DNA of 64,000 bases from Phylloscopus collybita (lineage: Eukaryota; Chordata; Aves; Passeriformes; Phylloscopidae), in assembly GCA_027886175.1 (NCBI GenBank), contig JAJNNQ010000002.1:7250001-7314000 (forward strand). The letters run 5' to 3'. Below, one piece after another: positions 25,033 through 37,920 of this stretch (position 1 is its first letter; the number at the start of each line of letters is the position of its first letter). The position numbers were made by a program, and so were the translations under genes. The notes beneath the pieces were generated by a model. That model ran no database searches, had not been told where the DNA came from, and was given only the letters and a program-made list of their open reading frames with translations.

Positions 25033-25560
25033 CCTTCATAGTACCGCGGCCCCCGCGAGCAATGGCGGCCGCCGCCGCCGCGCTTGCTCCTGCCCCGCCG
25101 GCGACGAGCGGGCCACCATGGCCGGAGGCAGCCCGGCTGTTCCCCCGGGCCCCGGCAGCAGCTGAGGGGCCCCGGCTCCGCCGCTCTGTCCCAGTCCGGC
25201 GGGCGCGGAGGAGGAGGAGGAGGAGGAAGGGCGGGAAGCGCCGCCTCAGCTCCTCCTGCTGCGTCACCGCGCAGCGACCCCGACAGGGGCGGGCGAAGGG
25301 GAGGGCGGGGTCAGACGCGGGGGCGTGGCTTGTTCTTAACAGAAGGGCGGGCGAAGTCACGCCCATGGGCGGGGTTTGAGGGCGGGGGCGGGGCCGTGAT
25401 GGGGCGGGGTCAGGGCTGGCAGGGAGCGCGGGGGCGGGGCTTGGGAGCGGAGAGGGGCGGGGCCGGTTTTACCGGCGGGGCCGGGGTCACGGCATCACGG
25501 AATTGTTCCGGCAGGAAAGCCCCCGAGATCATCGAGGGCAGCCTGTGACCGAGCACCACC
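24950..25560. promoter_or_regulatory. LMBR1: LMBR1 promoter CpG island
   Basis: Dense CpG and GC-rich DNA surrounding exon 1. Multiple GC boxes (GGGCGG/GGGGCGGGG) lie between about 25285 and 25475, 250-450 bp upstream of the start codon. A CGC-repeat tract is at 25068-25082 and a GGA-type tract at 25207-25229. A YY1-like AATGGCGGC lies at 25061 on the plus strand. No TATA box is seen. This is the expected architecture of a housekeeping, dispersed-start promoter; the exact start site cannot be read from sequence. Confidence 0.85.
24970..25032 (-). CDS. LMBR1: LMBR1 coding exon 1 (residues 1-21)
   Basis: Encodes 21 residues, from the initiator Met to the Thr of REYT, the N-terminal tail before the first membrane segment. 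The donor after ACG reads GTAGGT and the exon ends in phase 0. It sits inside a CpG island, as expected for a first exon. A second ATG lies 7 nt upstream in another frame (see findings). Confidence 0.95.
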
Positions 25561-25599
25561 GCGTCAACTAGACCGTGCCACTACGTACCACGTCGTCTT

Positions 25600-25745
25600 T
25601 CCTTAAACACTCCCAGGAACGGTGACTCCGCCACCTCCTTGAGCAGCCCATTCCAATGTCTAATCGCTCTTTTCAGTGAAGAATTTCCTCCTAATATCCA
25701 ACCGTGGCGCACCTTAAGGCTATGTCCTCTCATGCTGTCGGAAAC
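25600..25745 (-). mobile_element. CR1 LINE fragment, minus orientation
   Basis: Carries the CR1 internal phrases 'cactcccaggaacggtgactcc', split as usual, then 'gagcagcccattccaatg', 'gtgaagaatttcctcctaat' and 'tgtcctctcatg'. The terminal tail is absent. It sits in the LMBR1 5' flank just beyond the GC-box cluster. Confidence 0.8.
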
Positions 25746-26104
25746 AGGCCAGCTGTTTGTGCTCATGTGGGGACTGGCAGGGACAGAGAGCCCCTGTGTG
25801 CCCTGGGACACAGGGAGCAGGGGACATGGGAGAAGGGACACTGAGCGGCGGGACAGGAGCCTCCTGGGGGGAAAGCAGCGCAGGGGGCAGTGGTGGGCAT
25901 GGGGGGAGCTGCAGGCCGGGGCCCTACAGGGAGCTCCCCAGTGAGGGGAGTCGGCAGAGCAGCCTGGACCCCGGGGGTCACTTGCAGGAGTCCCCCGGAG
26001 CAGCGCACGGAGCCCTCCGGGACGGGCGTGCAGAGGGGTTCAGCTCCCGGCTCGGGGAGCGGGACAGCCACCACTGCCACTCAACCCGTCAGGGCAACAT
26101 GAGG
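25746..26104. other. GC-rich LMBR1 5' flank
   Basis: G-rich non-coding sequence continuing the promoter island. Contains a forward CTCF-like core, GCAGGGGGCAG, at 25880-25890. The overlapping open frames on both strands show no domain. Confidence 0.6.
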
Positions 26105-29100
26105 GAGCCGAGGGTGTTCGGCTCGAGTTGATCCTCCTCAAACTCAACAATGTAAACGCATCAGAATTTCTAGTTTATAAGACTGTACTTTAAACCTCAG
26201 TCATAATTTGTATTCCACTTCCCTGGAGCAGGTTTTTGTCATTGAGTGATTTCTGCTTTTCTGGTTTTTGCCCAAGTGCTGTGGTGAGAAGGCACGTTAT
26301 TCCCTGTTCCCTCTACATGCACGGGCAATCTTCTTTTTTTCTGAATTTGCAAGTAGATCAATTGTCTAAATACACACAGAAGGCTATTAATCTAGGACAC
26401 ACTATAAATTATAAATTGTGGTTTAGCAAATGCAACTTTTATTTCAATCCAAGTATGTATCATTAGTCTAAAGAATAAGGATCATCATTTTCTGCTTATT
26501 TAAAACTGCTTATTTAAAACAACTATTAACACGTTGTTAATACCAATTATAATTCTGATTATATTAATTCCCCAGCCTCTGGCCCATTTTCTTGGTTAAA
26601 AGCAGATGGTAAAGTATTAATGAATTTTTAGAGTTAGAAAAATTAATCATGGACTGATGTATTTCTTGTAGTTCTGAATGGATCCAGAAGGTCCTGCAGC
26701 TTCAGTATGGCCACAGTTCTACCCTTGTTCTTTTGATACCTGTGAAGATACAGACAAGGTATTTGCACAATCATACCATGGCTGTGACAGGCCAGAAATG
26801 TTCCCATGCTTTCTCCTCTTGAAGCCCACTGCTCAAGGAGGGAGACTTTAGGTGTTCACTGAGGCTGTAGAAACAGGATACCATTAAAAGCAGGAGCAGG
26901 GAGCACAGTCTTTGAGCTGCTTCTTAGGAAATGCTGTCCTACTTTACAGCTGTTTCCTGCACAGCACTTGATTCTGTCTGATATTATTACTTGTCTGGGT
27001 TTTTTTTTTTCTTCGTCTATTCCCATTTATCTTCAATCTCCTTTTCTTCTTCAGATGCTGAAAGTGATGAAAGCATCCCTAGTTTCCAAGATGATTTTGA
27101 CAAAGAATTAGGCTTGTAGATCAAGCCTAGTTCTAATTTTGACTGGAATGAGGTTAGTGCTGTTCTCTGCTCAGGACCTGGTCCAGACTGAGCAGGCAAG
27201 TTTATAGGTAGACAAAATATCTTTTATTATAACAAACATAGCTGGAGAGAACAGACAGCTGTCTGGCATGTGCAAACCTGACCCCGGGGAAACCAAATTC
27301 TCTATAGAAGTATTGGAATAGAACAGTCAGGATCCCAACTTTAATTGTCTTATATATAAGACCCACACAATAAATGGCAATGATATTGGAGCCAGGCTGT
27401 TAGGAACTGAGTGTTAGGCCTTCACTGGATTTGTGATGAGGAGAGAAATGCTGTCACCAGAGCAAACCTGCTCTAAGAACTAGAGAGACCAGATGGCCCA
27501 GTCAAAGAGGGAAAACGGGAACAACCAGAGATTCAACCAGCAGTCCAAGCCTGAGGTGAGGGTTAGTTCCTGAGCTACCTGAGAAATGACTCACCCACTG
27601 TCAAGAAACAGCATTTCAAGCATTTCTAACTTTATCTGCAGACCTACTAAACACTGGAAGATTGTAAGGAAAATTAACTGTATTTTTGTAGCTTATAGAA
27701 ATTAAGATTTAGAAGACCTGAAGCTTCCACTCTCACTTAGGCAATATGTGTTCTTCTTAATTTACGGAATTTGAAGTAAACCTAAAGAGGAGATATAGTA
27801 CATAATTTGTCTCATACTGTGGACTGTCAAGTTCTTTCTTCCAGTTCTAGCAGATGAATCATCAGAAACAACATACACATTTATATTTGCTGAAAAGGCA
27901 GGGTAGGGCTGGAAAGAGCTTTGATCCTTTCTTGCAGAAATTACTGCTCAGTTCTGAGGTATCTACATCACAAAGGAAGGTCAGAATAGCCACCACAGCA
28001 AAATCTATTTATGCCAAAGGAAATTCAATCTAAAGTAGGCAGCTCTTGCAAACTCATGAGGAGGCTGACAGATGCATGCATCATCAGATGATGATGGGAG
28101 TACAAAAGTAATAGTTTGAAGCACATTAGATGTAAAACTACCAAAGCAAGTCTGTGGTACTTTGCACCAGAGAGTGGTTAAAAGACCTCTAGGTGTTTTT
28201 CATCCATATCCCAGACAAAATGAGACAGTGCTGGAGGGACTGTCCTCAGCCATTCTTAGGACCTCCTCAGTAACCCTAAGGGACCTGGTTTAGGTGTAAT
28301 CTATATGTGATTTAGGTGTAAATAGAAAACTTTCTCATGCTAGTAATTGAGAGATACACACATACAAAAGCAGTAATAAAAACCAGACTTCTTTCAAACT
28401 TACATTTGGTGGTGCCTAACCCCTCAGCATAAAAGTTGAGAAGATTTATGGCATTTTGCTCAATTGCATTTCAGCAGTTTTAACACCATTTTTCAGCTCC
28501 AGGGTGACCCAGCTAGTATCTGGTACCCTGAATGCCCAAGGAGGGTTTTATGTGCACACTCTTACATCTGAGATTTTCCAGATAAAAACGTTGGGATATT
28601 CAAGCTAATAAAAGTCATTTGAATTGTCAAAGGTGGAAGTTCCTAAACTTGGAACTGTTTCTCTAGGAAGGTTCCCTCAGAATTTTCCAATGGATTTTAA
28701 AGCACTCTTTAACTGTAAATGCAAAATTGGCACCATGCCTTTAAGTCTAAATTTATCTTACAGCATCTGAATAGGTGATACTTTCTTTTCAAATCATCCT
28801 TCAGCCAAATGAAGCTTGGAAAACAGTTAATATGACTACTTACATACTTATATTCAAGATATTACATAAGAATTGGTCAGATTGAAGTCCAAAGCCCACT
28901 TTAGTACGGTTCCAAGAATGACCACTGACTTTTAAGAGAACTTTGGATACCACAGATGAGATCCAGCAATTTATATTCAAAAGCCAATTCTGGAAGACAA
29001 AAAGAAAGATTCAAAAGTTAAAATGTCTTGATCATGGTATAAAAGAAACATAATGCTATCATAATTATGTGCATTAAGTTTATTTTTTGGGTGATTTTTT

Positions 29101-32100
29101 CAGTGTCTTATATTTGGTAAGCTAAAGCATAGCAAGAATTGCATTATAACTTTAGAAATCCAGCTCAATCAGTCTTGGATCTGGATTCAGCTTAAAATAT
29201 TGCTGACTGACATTTCATTTCTATTCATAACTTACACTTTTTACTTCTTTTCTTTTTTTTAGAACAAAAAAGGGGTGATTTTTTTTGTTCCAAATACTTG
29301 AAGCTCATATTTTCATTGTGTCAACCCAATAACAACAACTCCCCATGGAAATGCTGTATTATAGCATTATATATATTTTTTAAAATTTTTTGAAACAGCC
29401 AAAGGAAAGAAATTTAAATTAAAAAATTACAATATCAGCATGAAAAAAGAGGATATAAACTAGTTTAGTATATACTCACATAGGTATGTGCTGGATTTTA
29501 TATATACATATATACATATATATATATAGTAATAAATGTATTGAATATATACTCCCTGAAAAAGAAGAAAAAGCACAAAGTACTACCATTTTGAACAAGC
29601 TTTTAAAATTAACATTTTAGTAAAAATCTGCACTATTTCTGATTTAAAGCTTGGTCCACTTGTAAAAAATTAAGTGAGATTGCTTTCAATAACAAGGAAC
29701 TGAATTTAGTAATGAATAAAACCCCTTCTAAACCTTAAGCTTCCTTCACTGATAGGAGGCTAGAGTCAGAAACCTGCAGTTTATTACAGTCAGAGGCAGA
29801 AACTCTGCAGGAGTTCAGTGCTGTCAGGTAAAGGAAGCATAAGTCACATCATGAAGCTAGAACAGTTTCTCTTCCATATCTAGGCAGCATGAAGTGACTG
29901 AAAGTTCATTTTGCCTCCATTCACCCTTAATGGGTCTTTCATGTCCCACTGGGAGCATTCAAAGCACTCCTCAAAACAAAACAAAGCAAAACTCACACCA
30001 CATTGCAGTTTAAACTTGATTAGAAATAAAATGAAAGGTAATACTCAAGGATATGCAGCTGCATCTGTAAATCAAACTTTACCTGCTATGTAGATGTGAA
30101 TGAGGCCCAGGTCGTTTGTTCCATGCTGTGTACCCACGGCTGTTTGGGCTGATTCTTCAAATAGGTATTAACTGGTGAAATTCTGGATCTGCTGTCTTGG
30201 TCAATATTGTTACAGAAAAACCAAAGAAGTAAATCAATTTGAAAAACAAAAAACAAAAACAAAAGGTGTCTCTTTTACCAGTCTATGTCTGTTTTTAGCC
30301 CAGAAATTAGATTTAAACTTAATCAGCCTCTGAAAGGGGTTTAGCTAGAGCAGATGGATGAAAAGAGTGAAAATTCATTACTTCTCCTTACAGTGTGCTC
30401 AATATTTAATTCCTGCTAATCACAATTCTCCTCAAAATCTCCTTTTCAGTCAGTTAAAAAGATTTACTCTAAGTAAGTTTACCCTTTGAAGATTTTTCTC
30501 AACCGTGAACTCTTTTTTTTTTTATCCCTGAATTGTCTCCAAACTTTTAACCTACTTATTAAAATGCAGACACAAGAACTGAAAGCACTATTCTAGGCTC
30601 AGTTTCAGCAATTCTATGAACAGATGTAAAATCATCTTCTTATTTTATGCTTGTTGTTACGGACCATTTAATCATTACAGAGGAAAATAGCACATAGATT
30701 CAGAGGTGAAAAACATGATTACTTCCCAGAAGTAAATGGAATGATCAGTTGAAGACATTTGTATCTACTCCTGTCTTCTTGCTGTCAGAGGCCTGGCTGT
30801 AGGTAAAAGGCTGCCTTGTGGTTTTGATTGCCATGTCCACTTACTTCCTTACGGAGAGTAAAGCCAGTTTTAGGGACATTGTAATCCAAATGCTATAGCA
30901 ATCATTTCCTTGACATAGAAAATAGTGGTTACCTCTAAACTTCACTCCTACCAATCAGCAGCAATCTGTAATTTCTATTCTGAATCTCTGCCCTGCAGAT
31001 ACAGCCCTGGCTGTGTTCAGCCCCTTGTTCCTGGTGCATTCATGGGCTTTTAACTGAATTCAAACCTCTTTTGTTTTCTGCTCCCCGAACATTTCAGATT
31101 GCTCTGTATGATTAGCTCATCTTTGTAATTTACCACTCCTATTTCCAGTATTTGCCAGCATTTCTGTGTTATCTGCCAGGAGCATTAGCAGTAATTTCGT
31201 CGACCACAATAAATACCTCCTTTAAAAAGTGTCATTGCCATCTCTGTAGGGGATTTTTACGTTTTTCTTACTTTTTTTTCCTCATCTTTGGAAAGTTCCT
31301 GATGTACTAAGTACATAAAATAATTATTTTACTGGCTGCAAGTGTTATGTTTGCCCATATGTAATAGGAGCTTGCCAATATCATGGGTTGGTTCCATGGC
31401 AACACCGTAAGGGGATTAAAAGAGTTATCCGAGAGTGGAGTCAATATTATTTGTGTTAGCAAATAATCATTAGAAGCTTTAATGTTGTTTTACCACTGGC
31501 TGAATAATAGCACCAAATGTGTCTCTGAAACCCAAGTGTCACAAACAATTCTTCTGCTCTTCCAGAAGAGATGCTGTCTTCACTGCTGTGCTTTCCCTTC
31601 AGCCTCCGTTTAATTCCCGCTCTGGAGATGCCCAGATGGTCCCATTTGAGGTGGCCTCAGGCCCTGTTGCACTCTGCTGTGCTGTGTACACAGCACCACC
31701 TTCCACAACACAGAGCACGGGCTGCAGAGCCTGCCCCTGTGCTTGCCCCACAGGCTTTGCTGATCATTTCCCTTGTTACTTTACAGTGTTTCTCTGTCCT
31801 TTCAAAACATTCTCCTTTGATTTGTGGGCCAGTCAACATCTTGCATTAGATATCTGAGCCTGCCAATCTACTATTGATTCTAAAAGATGTGATCATGCAT
31901 TAGCTGTATTATAAATGACGAAATTGCAAATATCCACCCATATGATCAGTTCCTGACTACTTAACATGGCTGTAATCATCATCCTTTAAAAAAATTAAAT
32001 CATTAATCTGCTGGGCCATCTGTGCTTACTCTGACCTATCCTCAAGCTATTTTTTGTTAATTACATCGTTTTGAGAAATGGAATTTTACCATTTTCGGAG

Positions 32101-33504
32101 AAGAGAGGTTGCACTGTGGAATCCCTAAACATTAATAAGAAAAGATTTGGTATTAGTCAAATAATTTTATTTTTTCTCTCTAAATTCAGCATCTGACTCA
32201 TCATGACTAAGATGCTTGTACTGTTAAATACCACACAGAAGGCATTTCAAAAATCTATCCAGTATTAACTACAACCGTTTTTCAGTCTGGGTGACAAAAA
32301 TCACATCGTATAAATTTAGTCTTTGAAAGTAAGCCATGCACCTTTTATGAAGGACTTTTATCCAAAATGCTAGAAATTTTAAAGGAAATTAATCATCTTA
32401 ATTTCTTAAATTAATAGGTGCAAGATTTATTCTTAAATCATGGATACTCCTTTCTAATTAAATTCAAATGTGTTTAATGCATCTCAGGAGTGTTAAGATA
32501 ATAAGTAGTCCTTTTCTGGAACTTAACATCCTCGATCCCTGTCAATAATTATATTGGGTGACTAATAAAATATGATGCCAGGCATTTTTTAAATCTTTAT
32601 CTTCCTCCTCTGTCTCATTAGCAAAATGAATAGGTTTGCTCCACAGGCACCACCTAATCTGGAGAATTCAATGTTGTTCAAGGACACAGCAAATAAATTT
32701 CAGCAGGTACTCCTTCCTGCAACAGCCATATATAAAATGCACTTTTACAGCATCTGCCAGTTGCTCGTTGCTGTATAAGATTATTGCCATTGTAAAAGCC
32801 ACCAAAGGCTGGAAAACCACAAAGGCCTGTCAGCTGTCATCTCCTGACTAGGAGAACTTTATGCAGTTACCCCATCAAAGACTACACTCCTCATAGAGCT
32901 CCAGTGGCCAGTAATTGATCCACAGAAGACATGGCACTCATCCCTTCCACCAGTGGTCTATCAGAAAATGCTGACATCAAGAAAGCAAGTTATTTTATAA
33001 CATAAGACAATACTTATTTTCAGAAGCTGGACTCAGCTCTAGCAGGCCTTTTAACAAAAATCATGCCATTAATGTGAAATTAGCTAATTTGTTCTTGAGA
33101 ATTTAATTTCCTTTCTCAAGTAGACACTACATTACAGTAATTACACCTGCAAGTAAGAAAAAAAAAATGGCAGGATCCTCAGTCCCTGGGATGATATATA
33201 GTCCTCTGGCCCTCATGTAAAAGCAAAAGCCATCTCTAGTCACTTGGGTATATCTAAGTATTTCAATGGAGGACTCCAGAGATTTTATTTCACTTGAAGG
33301 TGGGAGGACAGAACAAGGAAAAGGTTGTGATTCATCCAACACTTTAAAATATTTTCATCTTTCTAATTTTAGGTCCTGTATGCCATACCTTAAACTCAAA
33401 TGATACCTACCCTGCCAGTGGTTGCAGCTGCAGAGATACTGCATGCTGATACTCCATCTCTGTCACATGTGTGATATTTGACCACATTTTACATCTGGTG
33501 TGTC
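26105..33504. other. LMBR1-NOM1 intergenic DNA, proximal part
   Basis: AT-rich, gene-free sequence. An alternating TA/CA-type tract lies at about 29500-29528. No CR1 tail, RNA gene or recognisable exon was found. A block at 31380-31480 combines a palindromic TTCCATGGCAA with GGATTA and TAATCATTA elements and is the best enhancer candidate by eye. Confidence 0.7.
29500..29528. repeat. TA-rich simple repeat
   Basis: Alternating TATATACATATA-type sequence in the intergenic interval. Confidence 0.85.
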
Positions 33505-33800
33505 GCACAAAATCCCAGAATCTTTTGAGTTGAAAGGCACCCATAAGGATTGTCAAGTCCAACTCCCTGCTCCTTGCAGGACTACCTGGAACTAGACCAT
33601 GTGACTAAGAGCAATGTCTAGATATTCTCAACTCTGACAAACATAGTGCCATGACCACTCCTCTGGGAAGCCTGTTCCAGTGACCAACCACCCTCTCAGT
33701 GAAGAACCTTTTCCTAACTGAAGTCCAATCTGAACTTACCCTGACACAGCCTCATTTCATTCCACCCCTTTGAAAATCACTATCGCACTGTGCCCCTTTA
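33505..33800 (-). mobile_element. CR1 LINE 3' end, minus orientation
   Basis: Begins with 'aaaatcccagaatctttt' and continues 'gtccaactccctgctccttg', 'gggaagcctgttccagtg' and 'tcagtgaagaaccttttcct', the reverse-strand CR1 order. Diverged and 5' truncated. Confidence 0.88.
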
Positions 33801-36800
33801 TTTTTTTTCCCATTTTATTGAGTTGTAGCCCTTGACCTGGGCAAGAGGAAAGGTCAGTCTACACAAGATACAGAAAAGCATGTGGCTGTCCTACAAAATC
33901 TCTGAATTCAAGGTTTTTCTGAAGACTTCTGTCCACATACGTCATCTTAGTCTATGAGTAATCACCTATTTAAATTGTAGAGATAGCACAAAGGGAACGC
34001 AGTTTCACAGGATGTATTCATACTGTTTTACATCATGTGTGTTGATAATTCAAAACTTACTTGCTTGCTTCTAGAGAAACAGTATTTTTTTCATTGTTTT
34101 TAATTTGCCAATAACTAAACAAATTAAAAGAGTACATTAAAAGTCACTATAAGGCAGATGGGAAAACCTGAATACAAAAAGGTCACTTCATCCTGAATAT
34201 TAAAAACAACAAACCATGGGAAATAACTCTGCAGTTTGTAGTCACTGGTAAAGTATGGCAGAGGATGTAGTTTTCATTGCAGTACCATCAATGCTGCATA
34301 GCATATGACAGCTTTGCTATTTATGCAGTCATGTCTGTGCTGTTTCTGTAGCCTGACAGCCCATCTCCCTACCCCACACTCTGTCCTGTCATCACTGGGG
34401 GTATCCAAGTGCCAGTACTCTGGGCACTTGCTAATCTAATCTCATCCCCACCTTTCAATCCTAGCCCACAGCACCCTCTGGTCCATTTATAGTCACCTGC
34501 CCCAAATTATCATTAGCATAATTAGGATATACTTTCAGACCTATTTGCTGTCTCATTGTGTATTAACACTTGAGTATCATCAGCAAAGTAAGAAAATAGC
34601 CTGCCTCTCTTGGACAGATCTTCTCCCTACTTCAACTCTGTTACCAAAGTGATATTTAGTCTGGAATGCATTCAGGCTGCTAGTAAACCTGTTAGGGAAT
34701 TAATTATTGAACATTGCTCTTGTCCTAAATAACACTATGGGCTATGACACATATTTGGATTTTTTGTTGCAGTGACAGATAGCACGCCAGTGAGCTCATC
34801 ATCTTTCCAGGTTCTCTTCACCCCACAGCCCACAGTAAAACACCAGCAGCACCTGGTGAGATGAAATTCCAGCCGTACTCCTTGCCTTCCTCTGTATTGC
34901 AGCCCCACCACTGACTCCCATATTTAACACCATCACCACACAGCAGGATCTGCTGATGCATCCCTTCATATTTTCTCAATGGACCTTGAGTCATGCCAGC
35001 CTTGAGGAACATTAGCTTTCCTGTCAAACAGTTCTGCAGTTAGTCTCAGATTCCTTCTCTGAGGCTTAAAGCACCTTATAGAATATCTGAATCAAAAACT
35101 ATTCTGTCTATTCAGGTTCTAAAATTTTCACATAATTTGTCACTTGTGAATTAATCCTGCAGCAGACACTGTATTAGTCCAAGTTCCCTACATTTAATTG
35201 ATTTTTATATTACTGCAGGCTAATAATCTCCAAAGAGCCCATGAAAAACCCAAGTTAGGATTTCATTTAAGCACTTTGTAAAAGTACCCAAGCAAGTACT
35301 TTTTGAGCTGCAGTGCTGATCCTGTCCAGCTCTGTTCTTGTTCAATTTATTCCCACCACCCCTCAGCAGCACTGACAGTCATATGTGGCTGGTCAGACCG
35401 GGGGAAAATAACTGAGCAAAAATAAAAAAAAAATAAAATGAATTCTCCAAGCCAGTTCATTCTGCATTCACACAACAGAGGGAGTGATGTAAACTGAGCA
35501 GCCACTCCAGCCATCACTGTTGCAGGAAGAAATGCTTGTGAACTCCAGTGTACATGGAAAACAACCACAGATAGCTTTTTCTGTTTGGCCAACGCCATTT
35601 GTAGTACTGAGAGTAATAGAAATTGTGAGAAACTGTATTGTCCTTTTGCTCTGTAATCACAATCCTCATAAAGGATTTATGAGTCAAGATATAACTACAG
35701 ACCAATAATTTTCAGACAGTTCATTCTGCCCTGAGCTACGGAATAAGAAATATGTGTACAGAATGCCAGCAGGACAAGTATATTGCATTTTTTAAGAGTT
35801 TGCTCAAAGATTCACTCATGCAGTAGATTTTAAAGTGTACATTTTCAAAAAATTGAATTAATTTGTATATTGTATGCATACTTACACATAGTGTGGGTCT
35901 GTGTATTTATGTATCTATGTGTGGTGTAAATTTAAAACACAGTTACTCTGCTATAGTACTAAAATAAGTTTATACAAAACAGATCATTGGGTAGTGTCCT
36001 CTAGAGAATTTCTTTACAAGAGCCAAATTACATAATTTGTATGCTGAGTTAACTTCAAAAAAGGTATGGGCATGAGCTTTTTTGTTTTTTACAAAATAAT
36101 GGCCTAGTGACTTCTCTGAAAACAGTATTTTTGCCTTTACAATGAAGCAGCAGCTTATACTGTTCTTTCATGTGAGTTTGTGTGAGTATATATATGAAAG
36201 AAAGATATAGGTTAATTACTGTTGGAGGGCCTCTTTAGCTTATCATTTTGTTATGCAGTGCCTCTTCAACTTATCATTTTATTCTGCAGTTTATATTTTA
36301 TTTCCTTAAGAGGAACATTGAGGTTTGTGCCCCAAATAAACTCTTTATTTTAAAATGGACAAAATAGTTAAATGGCTGCTTAATATAATACAAGAAATAA
36401 TAAGCTAAAGTGTTATAAACTGAAAAAAATATTATAGACAAATCTGAAATATACACAAACTAAAACATTGCCTAGTTATCTTCCCCTTTGTGCACTGCAT
36501 GCACAAAGTCATCTAGCTCAAATCAATGTCTTCACTTAAACTATGCTCTGGTAAAAAATGAGAGTTTTGACTACATAGAAATATAATAAGAATTCCACAA
36601 TGTGACCTATAGTTTTTTACTGAAATAAATTAATGGATGGCATGCAGATGCCAAGATTAAACAGAGTAATAACAAAACATTAGTAAGCACTTTTAGTGTA
36701 ATTAAATTTTTGATGTATTACAATTTTTAGTGTGTAATTATTTTTGAAGGAACTGGAGAGCAATACTGGATCACACCCTATCTAGTTACTAAAGAATAAA

Positions 36801-37804
36801 GTGTGGTGATACTTTTAAATTCTATTGCAGAATAATAGTGTATTGTCCATCACAGATAATGATGGCAAGGTTTCTCTCATCTGATAATCACTCATAGTGA
36901 TTACCTAATAAAAGGACAATCCTTGGTACTGCAAGAACCTCTGGTCAGTCCAGAATGTAAGCAAGCATTAAGATGTGCTATATAAAGCATCTCAGCTTGC
37001 AAGTGACCTTGAATCTGCTTCCTTATTGCTGGAGGTTGGGATTGTTCCATGGCTGTGTTCCCAGTCTGCATCAAGAGGCTGCTGATAACATCAATCTTCT
37101 ACACGAGTCTTTAAAACTATTTTTGATGTTGGCCTTGAACAAGTATAATAATTTCACTTAATCACCTCTGTTTCTACACAAAAACTGGAATCTAGGCTGA
37201 CTTCTAATTTTTCATTCTTGTGAAATCCGGCCACAGGTTTTCTGTCTGCCATCAAATATCTGGAATCACAATTAGCTAAAATATGTCGGATGCCCTGTGA
37301 CTCCCAGCCATCTTTATTGTATAGAAGTTCACTTTCAGCTAAGAGTAGAATAAATTCTGTTTGACTGAGAGGTCAGTCCTTGGGAAGAAAAATGGGAAGT
37401 GTGTTCATTCCCATATTCAAACATGCAAATTGAATGCATCCAATTTGCATTATTTGTTTCTTAATGAGAATGACCTTTCCTGCTGATGGGAAAAAGCAAT
37501 TGAAATTAGGCATGTGAAAGGTATGGAAAATATGGTATTCCAACTCTTTAACAAAACAGGTCAACTGCTTGGTCCTGTGAGTTAAAAAATATGCCATATT
37601 GTTCAATGCCATATTGAACCCCAACTCTCTCATCCTTAGGACACCAAGGTTCAGTATCTGAATTTTGCTACTCAGATGGATCTCTAAAAACACTTTGTGC
37701 ATAGCACAACTTCCTCTTCACCATCCTGTATGAACAACATCTAAACAGCTCTCTCACCACTAATGTGGCTCAGGTTAACACCACAACATCTTTATCATTA
37801 ATTT
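33801..37804. other. LMBR1-NOM1 intergenic DNA, middle part
   Basis: AT-rich sequence with no gene signal. Contains a 31-bp tandem duplication (36229-36290). Otherwise nothing is recognised. Confidence 0.7.
36229..36290. repeat. 31-bp tandem duplication
   Basis: Units 36229-36259 and 36260-36290 match at 27 of 31 positions by direct reading; both end in TGCAGT. Confidence 0.9.
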
Positions 37805-37920
37805 GCATAACAAAATATGAAGCTGTAAAATTCAAAGATCAAGTGACCTGCCCAAGGTTACCAAGAGGATGTTACTACATCAGGACTGAAACTCAGTTAC
37901 GTCCGGTCTTTGCTCCTGTG
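37805..37920 (+). mobile_element. MIR-like fossil SINE
   Basis: Contains the MIR core phrase 'gtgacctgcccaaggtta', followed at the proper distance by 'caggactgaaactcag', matching the MIR consensus order. MIRs are ancient and few in bird genomes, so this would be an old amniote relic. Confidence 0.7.

Noticed and set aside
24879..25379. Long plus-strand frame opposite LMBR1 exon 1, with Ala-rich and Arg-rich runs
   Set aside because: The runs come from CGC and GGA tracts in the promoter island. No known domain or conserved start context. Typical GC-rich chance frame.
31519..31857. 112-codon plus-strand frame in the intergenic interval
   Set aside because: Cys/Phe-rich chance composition, no domain, no promoter or splice context.
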